Shown here: one piece after another, positions 56,900 to 60,835 of the stretch | Layout of the letters: every line of letters begins with the position of its first letter | Numbering within the stretch: position 1 is the stretch's first letter | Source of the DNA: Priapulus caudatus | Taxonomy: Eukaryota > Priapulida > Priapulimorpha > Priapulimorphida > Priapulidae | Assembly (NCBI RefSeq): GCF_000485595.1 | Contig: NW_014577109.1 | Location: 549,380-610,214 of the forward strand | DNA length: 60,835 bases | Reading direction: 5' to 3' | Notes under the pieces: generated by a model | Told to the model about the DNA's origin: nothing | Database searches by the model: none | The model's input: only the letters and a program-made list of their open reading frames with translations | Translations under genes and position numbers: made by a program

Positions 56900-57958
56900 T
56901 CTGAACTGTTCCAGACAGTACACAGGTACTGTAAAACAGTGAACTTATCTGCATATTGCATTTAGCAGATTATGTGTTAATTAACATAATAATTAAATGT
57001 AGTAGTGTCCCTTGACCACAGAAGTATAACAATTGACTTGCCCATGATTGATCTGATGAGAGCAAGCCACCATAATTATCACTATCTGGTTCTGTTATTG
57101 TTGTTGTATTATTGATGTAATTAGCCTAATTGTGTTAATAATTTTGTTAATTGGCATCTCAATTGGCGTGGACAGTGTCAATGAATAGCTATTGACAGAA
57201 GAAGAAGGTCAGATAACATTTCCACAACTTAAATGAATCTAGCCTATTCACAAGGAATGTCAGCATTTGATGCCTGATCATGGGTTTTCTTGTCGCCATT
57301 TCATCTGCAATTATCATAAATATGTTAATTAATATCAGCAGCATCTCCCAAAATGTGACTAGGAGCTATCTGGCATGTCTTGATTCAAAACATTCACTAA
57401 AACCTTCAGCAGCAAACTTTATCTAACTTCTGTGTGTCTTTTGGGTGTCTGCTGGCGGCCATTTTGGAAAATGGCCGCCAGGGGGCAGTTGGGCGTTGGC
57501 TCCACACCCAAATTTGTTCATAATATATTGGTCTACCTCTGTGCCAAAATTGGTGCTTTTATCAAATGAAAGTGTCAATGACACTGTAGCTCACCACAAA
57601 TAACGTTTTTATAATATTCAGATTAAGGCACTGCCTAAAAGCGGAGCTCCCGATGTGTAACGTGTAAGATTGAGAGGATACGCTTATTCACGTAGCTGCT
57701 ATATACCACGTGACAATGGTGTTTCCCTGCCCATAACACAACTTTTGTCAAAGGTTAATTGGTTGCATGGAAATGTTTACTTCGTATGAGTTTTTCTAGG
57801 CGGTAGCACAACACGGTTGCCATCTGTATATCGCAATATCTTTGACAATGTAGTTTGGATTTCAGTTTCTGAATATTGCGTATCTTTCTGTTTGTAGGCT
57901 ATGTTGGGCTTTCTCTTATTGACTGGTTGATAATAGTTCTTTTTTTGTGTTTTTATTG
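56900..57958. other. 3' flank of the CXC-type gene remnant
   Basis: AT-rich, no genes seen. It contains the hairpin at 57452-57481. Confidence 0.45.
57452..57481. repeat. 14-bp perfect hairpin
   Basis: CTGGCGGCCATTTT, two G, then the exact inverse. Confidence 0.9.
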
Positions 57959-58003
57959 TTTTTTTTTTTTTTTTTTTTTTTTTCCTTTTTTTTTTTTTTT
58001 TTT
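57959..58003. repeat. Poly(T) tract
   Basis: 45 bases of T interrupted once by CC. The open frame through it is an artefact. It could be a reversed poly(A) of a retroposed sequence to its right. Confidence 0.9.
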
Positions 58004-58909
58004 GTTCTGCGTTTTGGTGTTTTCATCTGTTGTCTTGAGTTCATTGATCTTCATTTGGTATTTTTGTGGTTTTTTCTTCAGTCTTTTCATTTCTTGGGGT
58101 AAGAACCATTCTTTCTGCTTCTTGTCGATACACCAGAGGTTGATGGATTATGCTTTGGAATGTCGGCTGCTGATGTTGGCGTATTTGAATCAGGGCAGAT
58201 CGGGACTGCTGGCTGTAGTTCTGGAAATTTCTCATGCAGGAATTGAGCTCTTTCCATCCAGATGTCGAGGGCTTAGGATTAGGAGCAGAAGAGGGGCTCT
58301 GAGTCTGTACCAAAAGCAGCTAATGGAGCAATGTCATTGATGAAATTATTCTATATGATTTTCCTTGAGTTTAAAAGATTCCTCACAGATTCTTGTGAAC
58401 ACATCAAATTCTTTGGATTGCTAAGTTTTTTAAACCTTCAGCAAAGTCTTGGAAACGAGACCTGCACACTGGATTTAAGAGCAGGAGATAAATAGGCTTC
58501 TCCATGAGACAAAGAAAAATGGGAGCTCTGCTGTCGCCAGTTTCAGTCTGGCTTAATCATTCGAAAAGAAACAAGTTCAGCACATGTCGCGTTTTTCAGG
58601 TCACTCTGGGATGCTGGAGGTCAGGGAAATTCAAACTCAAGATGACTTTTGGCTACGCCAGGCGGCAGTGAGATTTCACAGCTCAGCTTGCTTCCCTTCT
58701 TTGGAGCGCAATCTGAATGTAATGATAAAAAGAAATAATCGAAATTTAAGAAATGAAAAAAAAAATAAAAAATGTTATCGCAAAATCGACTTGATTGAAC
58801 TGAAGTGCAGAACTATATCACATATTGTTATTTTATTTATTATGTATATAACTTAAATGATTTGCCCATATGAATTTTGCACTTATAGCCTATGGCTTTT
58901 TGTTCATTT

Positions 58910-59272
58910 ATTGATTTATATATTTATTTAGTTAGTTATTTATTCGTTTATTTATTAATCTCGAGGTCTATTTATTTATATATTCATTGGTTCATTTATT
59001 TGTATATTTATATATTTATTTATTTATCTATATATTCATTGATTCATTTATTTATCTATCTATATATTCATTGATTTATTTATTTATCTATATATTCATT
59101 GATTCGTTTATTTATCTATAGTATATATTCATTGATACATTTATTTATTTATCTATATATTCATTGATTCATTTATTCATTTATTTATCTATATATTTAT
59201 TGATTCATTTATTTATCTTTATATTCATTGATTCATTTATTTATCTATATATTAATTTATTTTTTATTTATT
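58910..59272. repeat. ATTTATTTATCTATATATTC minisatellite
   Basis: Tetranucleotide-derived units of ~32-36 bp containing CATTGATTCATTTATTTATC repeat about ten times. The array ends exactly where the Helitron-like end begins. Confidence 0.85.
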
Positions 59273-59600
59273 AGCTCACCTTGACATCGGCAAGATGAGC
59301 TATTGCCATGGGTCGTCATATGTCGTACATTCGTCCGTCCTTCCGTCAACATTTGGCTACGGTCAACGATAACTCAGGAACCGTTTGACTCACATGTTTG
59401 AAATTGGGTATAGTTGTTACTGCTATGGGAGAGGTTTGAACGTCCTATTTTGGAGCACGCCATTCGACGTACTTTCTAGCCACGGCAATTTTTTCCAAAA
59501 ATGGAAATTGCCATTAGTCAGTTCAGGTTCAACGGATTTTGCTCATTTTTGGTATGTGAATGAATATAGGGCTGGCCCCAAATGTCCAGTTGCCAAATGT
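59272..59600 (-). mobile_element. Helitron-like element, family A, reverse copy
   Basis: Reverse complement of about 170-567: terminal hairpin at 59273-59301, then CATGGGTCGTC, ATTTGGCTACGGTCAACG and AAATTGCCATTAGTCAGTTC. It abuts the ATTT minisatellite. Confidence 0.75.
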
Positions 59601-60033
59601 TGACCCTGCAATGTAATTACTTTGAAACTTTTTTCATGGAAATGTGTTCTATATAGTTAGGAGAGGCTGATTTAGCTTGGTTGCTACCTGTGCAACGTTG
59701 AGCATTTTTGGAATTCAAGATGGCCGCCGCCGTCGATCTTGATTTTGGTTCAATTTACAATTTGTGATCTCGATGCCCTAGAGTGTCATGCAATACCTTT
59801 TTTAGGGGTTTTCGAGGGCAGGGAGTCCATTTCTGAAGTTATTTTTTAGATATGGGGTCAATGTCAAGGTCAAAATGACGGTGAAACGGTCAAAATAAGA
59901 CACTTTAATGTAAATTCAACGAGAAAATAGCAAACAGCCTTAACAGTACACAATAAACAGTAGTTGTCCAATCCTGCTATGACTCCTCATCCTCATTACT
60001 CCTCAATCCGCATCATCATCATTGTCATTGTCG

Positions 60034-60792
60034 TCATCTACCCACTAGCTGCTCTCTCATTGTCTTCTCGGTGTCCATCTGATTTTTCGTGAATTGACTA
60101 CAACAGGCGACTCCTCCCTCGCACTTGCAATAGTCTGTGCATGAAAGGCCTGCACGGTTGCAGCTGCAACGTTCCCCGCTGCATGCCTTCCCTCTGCGCT
60201 GCAGCTGCAGCTCACTACATCCAGGAGGCGCTTGGGAGGCAACTGGGGCTGTTGAGATGCTCGGTGTGATGGTGGAGCCTTTGATACTCCAACCAAGTTG
60301 GTATATGTAGAGCTTCTCCAGGTGGGTCACGTTGGTTTGCTGCCTTCCACCAGTAGCATCTGAAGGTGAGTTCGCAGCACATGCAGCTGCAGGTTGAGCT
60401 CAGTCGGTGGCAGTTTCTTCAGTTGTGGCGGGCTCCTTATGCGCTGTGGTAGAGGCGAGTACGTGCATCATTCTTTGTCGTACAACTTTTCTGTCCGTAG
60501 AGAGGGAAGAAGAAGCTGTCTGCTGTCGCTGTTGAGTTGAGCATGGGTCCGCGCCAAGCTCTCCTAAGCACTTGATCAGATCCTGGTATATCAATCTCCA
60601 GGAGCTTGAGTGCTGACTGTTTTCCGTTTTCGCGAAGGGGTACGACACCGTAATCGCAGACCTGACAGCGGGCATGGACACGCGAGAAGCTGGCTGCACT
60701 TTCTGGGCCTAACCGCTCAAGCAGTTTTGTTGATATCCAGGACATCACATTCACTTTTCCATTTGAATCTTGGCAATGACCCGCATCCTTGA
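60034..60792 (-). pseudogene. Second CXC-type gene remnant, reverse orientation
   Basis: Minus-strand frames give, from high to low coordinate, LIKCLGELGADPCS, TATADSFFFPLYGQKSCTTK, then after a gap LPPKRLLDVVSCSCSAEG, ACSGERCSCNRAGLSCTDYC and CEGGVACC. Block order matches the C-terminal half of the protein at 55640-56877 (LYD..., PADWGW, CXC cluster), but sequence identity is low, so they are different subfamilies. At least two frame breaks. The rest lies beyond the window end. Confidence 0.65.
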
Positions 60793-60835
60793 TGTCCAGT
60801 ACACCAGGAGGACGAAGACGTCTGTGTTCATCAAC

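Noticed and set aside
57876-58340. 154-residue Phe-rich frame
   Set aside because: It runs through the poly(T) tract; no recognisable domain.
1-60835. CRISPR arrays, operons, bacterial or plasmid features
   Set aside because: None seen. Genes have introns, TATA boxes and poly(A) signals, and the repeats are eukaryotic transposons and satellites.
1-60835. tRNA, rRNA or snRNA genes
   Set aside because: I saw no convincing box A/B pair, cloverleaf or conserved rRNA core by eye. A tRNAscan or Infernal run would decide this.

Overview
The window is animal nuclear DNA: genes split by GT-AG introns, abundant remnants of animal-type transposons, CT/TA/poly(T) low-complexity tracts, and no prokaryotic features. 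The transposon mix (ISL2EU-type transposase, CR1/L2-like LINEs, hAT, Harbinger-like and Helitron-like non-autonomous elements) points to an aquatic invertebrate. I cannot name the phylum from the sequence.

Left part (1-15 kb). A Ser/Pro-rich coding exon on the minus strand (595-1939) probably belongs to a zyxin/LPP/TRIP6-like LIM protein whose LIM exons lie outside the window. It is followed by short inverted-repeat elements, a dead LINE (3.8-5.2 kb), and a tandem pair of ~4.1-4.4 kb units (6.6-10.7 and 10.7-15.1 kb) carrying a broken ISL2EU-like transposase and a convergent PHD-finger fragment. The two units differ mostly by scattered single-base insertions and deletions, which makes an assembly or read-error origin a real possibility.

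Small heat-shock locus (16.5-20 kb). Two intronless alpha-crystallin/Hsp20 genes stand head to head (16703-17530 minus; 18938-19669 plus). Their crystallin domains are nearly identical even at silent sites, while most of their N-termini do not align. The 1.4 kb between the start codons holds two TATA boxes, a good heat-shock element, a ~150 bp alternating purine-pyrimidine tract and a tiny inserted palindrome.

Ceramide synthase gene (22.2-52.4 kb, minus strand). I assembled a complete nine-exon coding sequence (384 codons) that encodes the N-terminal NVTW site, a Hox-like domain with RRNQDRP, a TLC/Lag1 domain with HH and HD, and an acidic C-terminus. The penultimate exon exists twice (26644-26806 and 24515-24671). 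The copies have the same phase and lengths of 163 and 157 nt, so only one can be used per mRNA. They encode the last loop and last membrane helix, the region reported to set acyl-CoA chain length in this family. This is the most interesting biology in the window. The introns are filled with elements whose ends and target-site duplications can be read directly: hAT, Mutator-like, TTAA-type, Harbinger-like, Helitron-like, and very short palindromes of 40-66 bp.

Right part (52.5-60.8 kb). A cluster of inverted and direct repeats is followed by two decayed copies, in opposite orientation, of a transposon-associated gene ending in a CXC-type cysteine cluster. One starts just inside the 5' end of a Helitron-like element. 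A poly(T) tract, an ATTT/ATCT minisatellite and a reverse copy of the element seen at position 1 complete the region.
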